Shown here in pieces: positions 23,201-35,376 of a DNA stretch of 64,000 nucleotides. This DNA is from Limonium bicolor. Lineage: Eukaryota; Streptophyta; Magnoliopsida; Caryophyllales; Plumbaginaceae. Location: assembly GCA_023374045.1 (NCBI GenBank), contig CM041776.1:347695636-347759635 (forward strand). The letters are read 5' to 3'. A program made the translations under genes and the position numbers. How positions within the stretch are numbered: position 1 is the stretch's first letter; every line of letters begins with the position of its first letter. Under the pieces are notes generated by a model. The model was not told the origin of the DNA. It was given only the letters and a program-made list of their open reading frames with translations, and did not search any database.

Positions 23201-24920
23201 ATTAAAACAGCCGAGAGTTTGAACCAGGTATGGTCCGGGACTTAGGTTGAGGACCAGGTCCCGGACCACTCTAAAAATGGTGTATAAGCTTGGAAAATGT
23301 TAGGTAATGATGGGGATTGATAAGTATTGATATTATAAAGTTATTAAGGACATGTTTGGTGGGAATTAATGACAATTAAGTGGGTGAATAAGTATAAGAG
23401 ACAATGAGAAATGATGCACTTAAAAGTCTAAGTTAAAACTGTAAGGACTTAGTGAACATTAAATGGTGAACAATGGTGGGTAAGTAGGTAAGTAAGTTGG
23501 GAAGAGTTAAGTAACTAATAACCTAAAACTGAATGAATGTTTTAGGACTTGTGAATTGGGACCCGGAAGGAGATTAAACAAGCAACCACCGACGGTGAAC
23601 GATACAGTTCTTCTTGTGACCTGCTTGCTAACGAGGTGTCCCTCGGCTTGTGTGCTATTTGTTTTTGTGTGATCACTAAACAAGATAAAGCATGCAACCG
23701 GAACATTATGTTTATTGTATTGTTGTGTGATGTTTGAAAACTAACACAACTTACACCGTGAAAACCTACTAACTAACGTTTAGTAAGGAATTGTGTGAGA
23801 CTAAAGAACACTCCATAATATTAGTTGTTAAAAACCGAAAGAGGTTTAACCAACAAACATTGTCTTAAGACTTCTACTAACTGGTACTTGGGGGGAGTGA
23901 GGAACCCGGGATTGACTCCGGTCATGCATGCTAAGGAAGGGGGTCGGTATCTAAAGCAGATCCGACTTCCGCTTAAGGACTTGTCTTCGGACTTGTAGCC
24001 TAGGGTCGGTTGACCGGCTCAGCTACATTGGACATCCCGTCCAAGGTAGCTGGCATTAAGATGGCGTGGGGGATCTAGCCTACATCCCCAACAATTTAAG
24101 AATGTTGTTTATTGCCGGTAAGTGTCCTGCTGCTGGCTAGGGTTAACCAAGCCTTACGAAATAAAACAACGAACTAAGGGTTAACCAGTTCCCAATGAGA
24201 GGACGGTTGACATATATAAGGTAAGGTTGAGATAAGTTGCAACCATTCCTATTTAAAGGATGGTTTGTATTATAAGACTGAGATAAGCTACATCCATTCC
24301 TTTTTAAAGGATGGTTGTTTTCTAAAACTAAGATAAGACTAAGATTGAGGTAAGATAAGGATGGATTAAGATTAAGAGGAAACGTAACTTAAGGAGTGAA
24401 TAATTGACTCACTAATTAAGGGAACGCATTTAAGTCGTTCGTTGTGTTTGAACTTTGATTGTTCATAATTGGTTTGTTGTTTACTGCACCTTCTATTATG
24501 TTGTGCATCTAATCAACCTGCATGCTATCGACAATTAGTCGTCGTAGCCACGTTAGCTTGGGGCCATGAGAGGATCGTACCAGCATTCGTGCTGACCCCC
24601 TTTGGGGCTGTTTTTACTACACAGGTGAACGTCAGGAGGCGACCGTCACGAGAGTAAGATGGGTACAAGCGTTACGGGTTAAGTGTGGCCTACAAGTTGT
24701 GCATGTACGCTCGTATGGCAATTTTAGTTAGTAAGATGTACAGGATGTGAGGGGATTGAAAGAAGGATATGTATTGGTTAAGATTTGTATGTACTAATGT
24801 TCGGTATATTCTGTCAGTCAGACCGTGGCAAGGTCCTGGAGTGTATTGAATTCCGCGGTGACATTTATATATATGTCGTTAAGTTGCGAAACCACATTTG
24901 GATTGAGATGGGGTGTTACA
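20295..24920 (+). repeat. S1: solo LTR, 4.6 kb (left arm)
   Basis: Starts TGAAATACCCC and ends GGGGTGTTACA. It is flanked by cttaa at 20290-20294 and 24921-24925, with no PBS or polypurine tract next to it. It is therefore a solo LTR left by recombination between two LTRs. It shares ends and some inner blocks (the ctgcctccatgg region near 21025) with the K1 LTR, so it is a sister family. Short frames inside, such as 21135-21377, are not genes. It is duplicated in inverse orientation at 49910-54531. Confidence 0.85.
23015..23268. repeat. GTCCG inverted-repeat cluster in S1
   Basis: Four hairpins in a row, each ggtccgggac(t)...(g)tcccggacc, separated by 20 to 30 bases. The extension of the GTCCG core here is GG. 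The right-arm copy is at 51556-51808. Confidence 0.8.
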
Positions 24921-24925
24921 CTTAA

Positions 24926-25192
24926 AGAGATAATTTGTAACAGCCAGATCGGGTTTCTTCCGAGTATGAGAGGGCTTTCAATCTCTCTGGCGTTCTTTCT
25001 AAGTAATAAAACGGGGGTTGTGGAGGGCGGGAAGAATGTTGTAGGTATCCAGTACACACTGGTAATTCCTAACTAGCGTATTCCTCACGCTATCACTCAT
25101 CCCTTAACCCAAATCTTAAATTCCTAACTCGGTACTTCCTAAGCTCGGTATTTCCAGTCATCAGAGCGATACTTCGCTCTGATACCACTTTT
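24926..25192 (-). other. K1 leader, first tandem copy
   Basis: About 270 bases between S1 and the K1 LTR, holding the PBS at 25176-25187 and no gene. With S1 removed it joins directly to the segment at 19692-20289. Confidence 0.6.
25176..25187 (-). other. K1 primer binding site (initiator tRNA-Met type)
   Basis: Minus strand TGGTATCAGAGC, five bases inside the LTR end GGGGTGTTACA. Further copies are at 29143-29154 and, on the plus strand, 49641-49652. The PBS tail is part of a perfect 10-bp inverted repeat with a 4-base loop (plus strand arms atcagagcga and tcgctctgat, 25160-25183). Confidence 0.85.
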
Positions 25193-28100
25193 TGTAACAC
25201 CCCAACTACAAACTGTACACTTAACCAATAATCGTAGTGGAAATCACAACATAAACGTTAACCAAAAAGGGGCGGTGTTACACGCCGTTAGCCACCCACG
25301 TGGCTAACAAGGCTAATACTTACACAATGTACCGGTCTGATGGACTAGATACCGAGCGCTAAACTTTACATTACAATCTGTTTCTAACTGAAAACAAATA
25401 CAATTATAATCCAATTGAACCGAGTCTAATACATACCATCATCGATATCACACTACACTATATAACCACCCATACATAAACAGTTACCCCGTCCTACTCT
25501 TGAACGGCTGTCAGCTGCATTGTACCCGAAAAGTAATGGGGGCTCCCCAAAGGGGTCAGTACCTTTGCTGGTATGGTAATCGAGCAGCCCGCATGCTACC
25601 GGGCCACGCACACTATTTGTTTGTCTTAGCATGCGGTTAATTATATTTAAAACATGCATGAAACTGTACACAGATATCATTTTTATAAATCACACATCCA
25701 ATGAATAGGATACAAACATAAGATTAACACATCACACTGGTTAGATCACATTATTGTGTTCTTTGGCCCTTGAGGGTTCTACCCTAATGAAGCTATTCCT
25801 TGCTAGACGACACATACCCATTTAACCGGGTTATACTTAATTACCCCTTATATTTGTACGGGGATGATTTCGGAGATCAACGTACACAACATAACAACAT
25901 ACTTCACATAGGCATGTATACAACTTAATACCGATCTTCTTAGAGAACGAACACTTTACTTAGGATGTGTCGGAGGAAATATAGGCCCGAGCACACCATA
26001 CACATTTACTTCACTTAGATGTGTCGGCCGTAATATAGACCCGATCACACCATACACAATTTCCCCTAGCTTCAAATAATAGTGAGGTAGGTAAGCCTTG
26101 GTTAAGCTTGTGGGTGGTTGCAATCCAAGGAAGGAAAGCAACCTTAACATAACAGTATTCCCCCTAGCCCCGAATAATAATTAGGTAGGTAAGCCTTGGT
26201 TAAGCTTGTGAGTGATTGTAATCCAAGAAGGAAAAACAACCATAACATAATAGAGTGGAGTTAATTCAAATATATACATCAACTCCCAAACAACGCGCGC
26301 GACCGGAACGACCGGATTCCTTACCCCTCATAATATATACGTAAAGTTAGAAGTTCCTTTATGGAACTTATCACATCCATACACCATTTGGTGTTAAAGT
26401 TTGGTTATCACACACAAGGGAGGTAACATCCTATTCGACAAACATGGACAGCATCCGATAAACAACAACACATGCAACCACAATACACAACTAGCACGGA
26501 TAGCTGTAGTTAGAACGTTCCCATAGGTTGGGACGTTAATCCGAATACCGATCTCTTATGTGATCCTAGAGTCGGTTAGCTACGGTTTAACACATAGTTA
26601 AGGTTAAACGGTATCGGAATTATTTACGCCACATTAATGAATTACTGTAAACTCATTTCATGCTTTATCTTGCAAGGTGGCAAACACACATAAAAACAAG
26701 TTGGCATACAAGCCGGTGTAACCCGGTAGGACACCGGTTGCAAGAAACCATACCTTGCACCATGGATTACTCTACCGCGTGCCCGAGGATCTTCTCCAAC
26801 GTGTCACCTCACGTTCCCCGGGTAGTTTCTGAACAACTGGTATTATTGTTCAAATGTTTTATTAACAAAAAAATCTCACGGTATGTAAACTTCTATTACT
26901 CCCGTACTTAACCCCGTTATCCTTAACTTATTTATGTGATCTTAAGTTCACAACTTACACATTCACTCTCACACTTGTTTATAGTTCCAATGGCCTTTAA
27001 AACTCACCCAACAAGGCCTATTCATCATCTAAAACCATTATCATTCACTTCCCCATCATAACAACACTTAAAAAACACATTCTGGACACTTTTTAGACTG
27101 GTCCGGGTTTGTGTCCGGGGTTACAATCCCGGACCAATCCCGGAAATCACTTTCTGTGTACAAAATAGCTTGGTCCGGGTATGTGTACTTGGATACAAAC
27201 CCGGACCACATGCTGGAAGAGTTTCTGGCACGTTTTTGATGTGGTCCGGGTTTGTGTACTTGTTTACAAACCCGGACCATGTCTGTAGGTGTTAAAATTG
27301 ACAGTTTTTGACCTCTTTTCAACCCCTAATTCACCTCCAATCATTTCCTAAACTTTCCACATGTTTTCTACTTGTTTAAACACACTAAACACTCCTTAAA
27401 TACTCCTAAAACGTTGGTCCAATCCACCACCCAATTCTTGTTCAAATTCACAAATTTTCTATTCCCTCTGTTGCATTATGCATAGCAGTGCATTTAAACC
27501 TCCTCAGATGTTTCCAACTTCACCAACCTTACCAAAACCATCAATGACCATTACAATCATTCCTACATAAAAGCACTCCTAAAACCCACATTCACTCCTT
27601 GTTTCACAAGTTACAAACACAAACTCTTTTTCTTAAATTCCAAGTTCCTCACTTGCTATTTGCTACAGATTTTCACCCTTTTCTTCCTAGTTTCCCAAAT
27701 ACCATTCCAAGGATATTAAACCACTCTACTCAACACTACAACACCAAGATTCCCCCATTCACCAAGCCATCATCAAAACACTCATTTTCTACCAAAATTT
27801 CGCCATAACCTCCCCAAAACTTAACATATCCACATTCATCAATTTCCACCATTTCCAATCCTAATCTAGCCACACCCATGAAGGGTCCTACCAGCAATAT
27901 ATATCCTCAAAATCCCATCAACAACACATAACGCCAAAATCAAATGCAATGGCACTTAGGCCCTTAAATCAACACAAGCTCACAATTATCTCTAAATCAT
28001 CAGCTTACACATTCTCTCGCATAGATTTCAATTCATAATTTGGGTTCATTAACTTAATTACCCATCCCAAATTCTTAAACAATTATAACAAGGTTTAAGA

Positions 28101-28489
28101 TAGTTTTCTTACCTTAATTTAACAAATTCTCTTTAATTCTCCTCTTGCTCCTCCTGTCCTCCAATTTCGGTCAAGTGGGAATGGAGTTTCCAAACTCCAT
28201 CCCAACATCCAAGGAACACAAAAATGTATTCAATTAATTCTCTAAACCCTTAGGAAACTCTAAACCAACTTAGGGCTTAAAACACAAAGTTTGGGGTTTA
28301 CCTTTGGAGTGTTCAAGAGGGGCTTTCACCCATGAATCAAGAGGGAAATTCCCCCACCATTGGAGGGTTGACAAATGAAGCTCAAAGACACGAAGGAGAC
28401 ATGAGGCATAAGAAGAAGGAAAAATCGGACAACACCATTGAGTGGAAAAATAGTTTTTCATGAAGATTGTTTACCTTAGCAGAGAGGGA
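25193..28489 (-). repeat. K1 5' LTR, truncated first copy
   Basis: Begins tgtaacacccc (the minus-strand end GGGGTGTTACA) and is cut after about 3.3 kb at the tandem junction. It contains the three-hairpin GTCCG cluster (27100-27278). The region 25300-27060 and the cytosine-rich stretch 27300-28480 hold no gene; the frames at 25453-27808 recur only because the LTR is repeated. Confidence 0.8.
27100..27278. repeat. GTCCG inverted-repeat cluster in K1 LTR
   Basis: Three hairpins of the form ggtccgggt(t/a)tgtg...acaaacccggacc. Copies are at 31061-31243 and 47545-47726. The core extension is GGGT. Confidence 0.8.
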
Positions 28490-28538
28490 TAGGATTCGTA
28501 CCACAGCATCGGGCTGACCCCCCTTGGGCTGTTTTTTG
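28490..28538. other. Garbled junction between the tandem units
   Basis: Forty-nine bases that look like a corrupted third copy of the start of the second unit: gattcgtaccacagcatcgg against gatcgtaccagcattcgtg, then gctgacccccctt. A gagag-gat microhomology exists on both sides. It is either a complex end-joining scar or an assembly seam. Confidence 0.5.
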
Positions 28539-28885
28539 GGATCGTACCAGCATTCGTGCTGACCCCCTTTGGGGCTGTTTTTACTACACAGGTGAACGTC
28601 AGGAGGCGACCGTCACGAGAGTAAGATGGGTACACGTTACGGGTTAAGTGTGGCCTACAAGTTGTGCATGTACGCTCGTATGGCAATTTTAGTTAGTAAG
28701 ATGTACAGGATGTGAGGGGATTGAAAGAAGGATATGTATTGGTTAAGATTTGTATGTACTAATGTTCGGTATATTCTGTCAGTCAGACCGTGGCAAGGTC
28801 CTGGAGTGTATTGAATTCCGCGGTGACATTTATATATATGTCGTTAAGTTGCGAAACCACATTTGGATTGAGATGGGGTGTTACA
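28539..28885 (+). repeat. S1 3' end, second tandem copy
   Basis: Repeats 24572-24920 and ends gggtgttaca, then cttaa (28886-28890). It shows that the tandem duplication arose after S1 was already in place. Confidence 0.8.
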
Positions 28886-28890
28886 CTTAA

Positions 28891-29159
28891 AGAGATAATT
28901 TGTAACAGCCAGATCGGGTTCTCTTCCCGAGTATGAGAGGGCTTTCAATCTCTCTGGCGTTCTTTCTAAGTAATAAAACGGGGGTTGTGGAGGGCGGGAA
29001 GAATGTTGTAGGTATCCAGTACACACTGGTAATTCCTAACTAGCGTATTCCTCACGCTATCACTCATCCCTTAACCCAAATCTTAAATTCCTAACTCGGT
29101 ACTTCCTAAGCTCGGTATTTCCAGTCATCAGAGCGATACTTCGCTCTGATACCACTTTT
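28891..29159 (-). other. K1 leader with PBS, second tandem copy
   Basis: Matches 24926-25192, with the PBS at 29143-29154. No gene. Confidence 0.6.
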
Positions 29160-32100
29160 TGTAACACCCCAACTACAAACTGTACACTTAACCAATAATC
29201 GTAGTGGAAATCACAACATAAACGTTAACCAAAAAGGGGCGGTGTTACACGCCGTTAGCCACCCCGTGGCTAACAAGGCTAATACTTACACAATGTACCG
29301 GTCTGATGGACTAGATACCGAGCGCTAAACTTTACATTACAATCTGTTTCTAACTGAAAACAAATACAATTATAATCCAATTGAACCGAGTCTAATACAT
29401 ACCATCATCGATATCACACTACACTATATAACCACCCATACATAAACAGTTACCCCGTCCTACTCTTGAACGGCTGTCAGCTGCATTGTACCCGAAAGTA
29501 ATGGGGGCTCCCCAAAGGGGGTCAGTACCTTTGCTGGTATGGTAATCGAGCAGCCCGCATGCTACCGGGCCACGCACAACTATTTGTTGTCTTAGCATGC
29601 GGTTAATTATATTTAAAACATGCATGAAACTGTACACAGATATCATTTTTATAAATCACACATCCAATGAATAGGATACAAACATAAGATTAACACATCA
29701 CACTGGTTAGATCACATTATTGTGTTCTTTGGCCCTTGAGGGTTCTACCCTAATGAAGCTATTCCTTGCTAGACGACACATACCCATTTAACCGGGTTAT
29801 ACTTAATTACCCCTTATTTTGTACGGGGATGATTTCGGAGATCAACGTACACAACATAACAACATACTTCACATAATAGCATGTATACAACTTAATACCG
29901 ATCTTCTTAGAGAACGAACACTTTACTTAGGATGTGTCGGAGGAAATATAGGCCCGAGCACACCATACACATTTACTTCACTTAGATGTGTCGGCCGTAA
30001 TATAGACCGATCACACCATACACAATTTCCCCTAGCTTCAAATAATAGTGAGGTAGGTAAGCCTTGGTTAAGCTTGTGGTGGTTGTTGCAATCCAAGGAA
30101 GGAAAGCAACCTTAACATAACAGTATTCCCCCTAGCCCCGAATAATAATTAGGTAGGTAAGCCTTGGTTAAGCTTGTGAGTGATTGTAATCCAAGAAGGA
30201 AAAACAACCAAACATAATAGAGTGGGAGTTAATTCAAATATATACATCAACTCCCAAACAACGCGCGCGACCGGAACGACCGGATTCCTTACCCCTCATA
30301 ATATACGTAAAGTTAGAAGTTCCTTTATGGAACTTATCACATCCATACACCATTTGGTGTTACAAGTTTGGTTAATCACACACAAGGGAGGTAACATCCT
30401 ATTCGACAAACATGGACAGCATCCGATAAACAACAACACATGCAACCACAATACACAACTAGCACGGATAGCTGTAGTTAGAACGTTCCCATAGGTTGGG
30501 ACGTTAAATCCGAATACCGATCTCTTATGTGATCCTAGAGTCGGTTAGCTACGGTTTAACACATAGTTAAGGTTAAACGGTATCGGAATTATTTACGCCA
30601 CATTAATGAATACTGTAAACTCATTTCATGCTTTATCTTGCAAGGTGGCAACACACATAAAACAAGTTGGCATACAAGCCGGTGTAACCCGGTAGGACAC
30701 CGGTTGCAAGAAAACCATACCTTGCACCATGGATTACTCTACCGCGCCCGTGCATCTTCTCAACGTGTCATCACGTTCCCGGGTAGTTTTCTGAACAACT
30801 GGTATTATGTTTCAAATGTTTTATTAACAAAAAAAATCTCACGGTATGTAAACTTCTATTACTCCCGTACTTAACCCCCGTTATCCTTAACTTATTTATG
30901 TGATCTTAAGTTCACAACTTACACATTCACTCTCACACTTGTTTATAGTTCCAATGGCCTTTAAAACTCACCCAACAAGGCCTATTCATCATCTAAAACC
31001 ATTATCATTCACTTCCCCATCATAACAACACTTAAAAACACATTCTGGACACTTTTTAGACTGGTCCGGGTTTGTGTCCGGGGTTACAATCCCGGACCAA
31101 TCCCGGAAATCACTTTCTGTGTACAAAATAGCTTGGTCCGGGTATGTGTACTTGGATACAAACCCGGACCACATGCTGGAATGAGTTTCTTGGCACGTTT
31201 TTGATGTGGTCCGGGTTGTGTACTTGTTTACAAACCCGGACCATGTCTGTAGGTGTTAAAATTGACAGTTTTTGACCTCTTTTCAACCCCTAATTCACCT
31301 CCAATCATTTCCTAAACTTTCCACATGTTTTCTACTTGTTTAAACACACTAACACTCCTTAAATACTCCTAAAACGTTGGTCCAATCCACCACCCAATTC
31401 TTGTTCAAATTCACAAAATTTTCTATTCCCTCTGTTGCATTATGCATAGCAGTGCATTTAAACCTCCTCAGATGTTTCCAACTTCCACCAACCTTACCAA
31501 ACCATCAATGACCATTACAAATCATTCCTACATAAAAGCACTCCTAAAACCCACTTTCACTCCTTGTTTCACAAGTTACAAACACAAACTCTTTTTTCCT
31601 TAAATTCCAAGTTCCTCACTTGCTATTTGCTACAGATTTTCACCCCTTTTCTTCCTAGTTTCCCAAATACCATTCCAAGGATATTAAACCACTCTACTCA
31701 ACACTACAACACCAAGATTCCCCCATTCACCAAGCCATCATCAAAACACTCATTTTCTACCAAAATTTCGCCATAACCTCCCCATAAACTTAACATATCC
31801 ACATTCATCAATTTCCACCATTTCCAATCCTAATCTAGCCACACCCATGAAGGGTCCTACCAGAGCATAATATATCCTCAAAATCCCATCAACAACAACA
31901 TAACGCCAAAATCAAATGCAATGGCACTTAGGCCCTTAAATCAACACAAGCTCACAATTATCTCTAAAATCAGCTATACACATTCTCTCGCATAGATTTC
32001 AATTCATAATTTGGGTTCATTAACTTAATTACCCATCCCAAATTCTTAAACAATTATAACAAGGTTTAAGATAGTTTTCTTACCTTAATTTAACAAATTC

Positions 32101-33356
32101 TCTTTAATTCTCCTCTTGCTCCTCCTGTCCTCCAATTTCGGTCAAGTGGGAATGGAGTTTCCAAACTCCATCCCAACATCCAAGGAACACAAAAATGTAT
32201 TCAATTAATTCTCTAAACCCTTAGGAAACTCTAAACCAACTTAAGGGCTTAAACACAAAGTTTGGGGTTTACCTTTGGAGTGTTCAAGAGGGGCTTTCAC
32301 CCATGAATCAAGAGGGAAATTCCACCACCATTGGAGGGTTGAAATGAAGCTCAAAACACGAAGAGAACAAGGCATAAGAGAAGGTAAAATCGGACAACAC
32401 CATGAGTGGGAAAAATGAGTTTTTCATGAAGATTTTTACCTTAGAAGAGAGAGAGAACTCCAAGCTCCACAACAATGCTATTTTCCCTTCAAATGGGAAA
32501 ACCCATGGGGATGAAATTTCACCAGTGGAGATTTTGAAAAAATAGGAATTAAGCTCTTGATGAGGGGAGCAAGAATATGTAATTTGTTTTTGATTTGGAG
32601 CTTTGGTATGGCTTGGGCAAGCTTGGGAAGATGGGCTGCCATGGAGGAACTCAAATCGCTTCAGCAGAGAGGGAGGAAAAGAAATCGGCAGAAAGGAAGA
32701 AGAAGGCACGGCTGAGAGGGAAAAGAAAATGAGGAGGAGAGAGAGTGTGAAAAAGGGTATATGTTTACTTTTTCACTTTTTGGTTTTTGAGTTATTTAAT
32801 TAGTTAACTAGTCATGTGTGAGGGGACTGTCTATATTAATAAAACCAGCCCACTAATATTCACACTGGAGCATTTTTCGTCTTTTACAGAAAACACTCTC
32901 GTTAATTTACCCGGTTTAGCACTATTCAGTAACCGGGCCCGTTTTCCCAATATTTTCTTGTTTCTTTTATTTTAATGGTTATTAAGCTCCCTCAATGTTT
33001 ATTTATAGTTATATAATCAACTATAATTTTTACGGGGTCATTTGAACTATTAAAGTCGCGTTTTCGGGTTTTCTCGAAAAACACGCTTTAAGACTCCGTT
33101 GATGTTTTAAACGCATTATTTAGATCCTTTTCTTCGGGAATTTTTTCACACATGTTATTAGTGTGTAATTAAGGTATAAAAATATATTTATAACCCTAAT
33201 GAAGGTTATATACCTCCTAAAATAATTAAATACGCGTTTTCACGTTTTGTGACTTTTTACGCATTTCTTTTTCTTTTGGTTTTTTATTTCTTCACCATGA
33301 TCTTAAGGACTTATTAGCCTTAGAAAATCATAATCACATAATAATTAACATATTAA
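29160..33356 (-). repeat. K1 5' LTR, fuller copy, interrupted by T1
   Basis: 4.2 kb of LTR from tgtaacacccc to the T1 insertion; the last 19 bases (43145-43163, ...ggggtatttca) are beyond T1. The part after 32450 is absent from the first copy and the right arm. It contains a purine-rich tract (32640-32750) and the block shared with the left-edge LTR (32890-33356). The frame at 32308-32709 on the minus strand is low-complexity and not supported as a gene. Confidence 0.8.
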
Positions 33357-34116
33357 TGTTATACCCAAAATTTCAACCCCCTCGGAGTAGTCTCTAAGGC
33401 ATACGTGTTACAAAGGGCAAAATGGTCAAAATGCACCGATGCAGGATTTTCCAAGGACATTCTCGGGATTTTCCTATTTTTCATATGACTTGTTCATTAT
33501 CTCCAAACACTTCCAAATATCATAGTCATTATGAAAGGTATTTCATGATTTTCTGATAATATTTATTCTGGAATTAAGCTTTTAATAAGCTTTTTTCTTT
33601 AATAATTAACACATGAAATAACCTCAAAATAGAAATAAAAGGGTTTTCAAAATTAAAATAAATTGTCACATGGTTAGCATGACTACACACAGTCATAAAC
33701 CTGAATTATTTTATTTGGAACCTTATCCCAAAATTTAAAAGAGAAATTCAATCATTTTTTGCAATTTTCTCTCTCCTCTGGAAAATACCGAAATCAAAAC
33801 AAAATGTCATGAAATTTTAACAAAGGGTAGAGGATGATTATTAGAGACTAATGCCGTTGGAATTTTCGTAATTTCGACTTCCAATAATAAGTTATGAATT
33901 TGGGAGATTCCAGATTGTGAGATTTTTATCTAATCGGTTATTAACAAAATAACCCGATTCCAACTCTCAAAATTCCTAAAAATCATTCTTTACCTTCAGT
34001 TAAATTTTCATAATTTTTATCGGCTTGCAACATATTTTAAAAAATCAGATTCTCTTAGAGCACAAATCAAGGTTTTAGATAAAAATTCTGTTCTATCAAC
34101 TTGGCCATGCTCTTTC

Positions 34117-34125
34117 TATAAAAGG
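34117..34125 (+). promoter_or_regulatory. TATA box of the T1 LTR
   Basis: tataaaagg in a ctttctataaaaggcctt context. It is conserved at 41892-41900 in the 3' LTR. Confidence 0.65.
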
Positions 34126-34678
34126 CCTTCCAAAAAACGACCTAGGGCAGGGTAGATGATCCCCAAGTCAGAGAACACAGCCGTCTACCCACTTCCAACG
34201 TTTTTCAACCCCAGACCTCGAATCTATCGAAATCATCCCGAAATCACCAAAAAACCATTCCTTCTTCTCCCATTGAACTTCCTAGCACCAAACACAAAAA
34301 TACAGAAGCCAACCGTGGCTAACAATACAAGAAAGGAAGCCAGAAGCTTGGTCAAAGTCGAACCGGATCGGCCATCAACGAAGCTCTCAAGATTCCCGAC
34401 GTGAAGGAACAATCAAATCCCGAAGTCAAAACAGGTTGGAATTTGACTTCCTTAACCCCTCTGATCAGAATACACTTATGTGTGAAATTCTAATCGAATT
34501 GACTTTTTATTGCTTCTGAATTAGTTTGTTTGTGTTTCTGTCTAATAACTTGTTCTAAGTTTCGTATTAATTCGACTTCAAATTGAAAACTTTCAATCAC
34601 TAACGTCTTGTACATCTTTAGGCTACACGCCCATAAAATTTGAGCCAAAAACCCTTCGGGAACAGCCTCAACGCCGCC

Positions 34679-34930
34679 GTCCGAGGGCGGTCCGCACCCA
34701 CGGACGTCATGTCCGGGGTCCCGGACCCCTGTCCGTCTCAGACGCCCACGGACGGCGGCGGGATTTTTAATTTTAAAAATTTAGGTTTTATATAATGTCC
34801 GGGCCCACGGACAGCCTGTCCGTGGCCCCGGACTTTACAATTTTCTGTTTTCTGTTTAAATTCGACTTTTATTTTCAATAGGTTAATAGGGGTCCGTGGT
34901 CTCGGACATTAGGTCCGTGGCTACGGACGG
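34679..34930. repeat. GTCCG inverted-repeat cluster in T1 LTR
   Basis: Many copies of gtccgtgg/ccacggac and gtccgggg/cccggac facing each other. The equivalent in the 3' LTR is 42467-42721. The core extension here is TGG or GGG. Confidence 0.8.
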
Positions 34931-35358
34931 AAACAAAATTTGACCTATTCTGCCTCCGAAACCCTAGTTTAGGTAATTTTAATTTCCACTTTAATTTTCT
35001 GTCAAAAAACGTTAAAAAACAAAAAAAACAGAAGCGCGCACTTAGGTTAAAACAACTTTGTAAAAGCCGTAATTAAACCAAGTAGAGGAAAAACGACCTA
35101 GGAAGGGTAATGAAAGTAATTGAACCCTAATTAAGTCGAATATCAAGCCCCCGAACCCGAACTCTCCTTTCCTATTTGATCTAGGTTAAAATTAGGTGGC
35201 GACTCATAATAGGTTCCAGTGAGCTAGCTTAGGCTTTAATAATTTATTGTTATATGACATAGTTATTAATCTTAGGCTATAAGTGGACCTAAACCCCCCT
35301 TTAGATCCCAATCAGTTTAATCCACATAGGATAGGGTTTAAAATCGAGGCTCACAGAC

Positions 35359-35376
35359 TGGCGACTCTGCTGGGGA
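35359..35376 (+). other. T1 primer binding site
   Basis: TGGCGACTCTGCTGGGGA, three bases after the LTR. This PBS type is typical of plant Tat/Ogre elements and is usually assigned to tRNA-Arg; I cannot check the tRNA here. Confidence 0.75.

Larger units (their letters stand above)
10150..28446. repeat. Left arm of the large inverted duplication
   Basis: The reverse complement of this arm reappears at 46377-64000. Order and target duplications are kept: part of the E1 LTR, K1 internal, E2 with ggtag/ctacc flanks, K1 internal, S1 with cttaa/ttaag flanks, K1 leader and PBS, then K1 LTR. The arms differ by the hAT element present only here and by scattered one-base indels. The distal end can also be paired with the second tandem copy, up to about 32411. 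Confidence 0.85.
24572..28489. repeat. Tandem duplication, first unit
   Basis: This unit of about 3.9 kb runs from the last 350 bases of S1 through the K1 leader into the K1 LTR. It is repeated directly at 28539-32450 with an offset of 3967 bases. The right arm has only one copy. The last 120 bases of this unit carry many more indels than the rest. Confidence 0.85.
33357..35355 (+). repeat. T1 5' LTR
   Basis: 1999 bp. TATA box tataaaagg is at 34117-34125. The GTCCG cluster (34679-34930) is downstream of the TATA box, hence probably in the transcribed part. The frame at 34156-34404 begins just after the TATA box but is not in a recognised family. Confidence 0.9.

Noticed and set aside
32308..32803. 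Host genes in the purine/pyrimidine-rich part of the K1 LTR
   Set aside because: Low-complexity frames on both strands in a repeated LTR, with no domain or splice structure.
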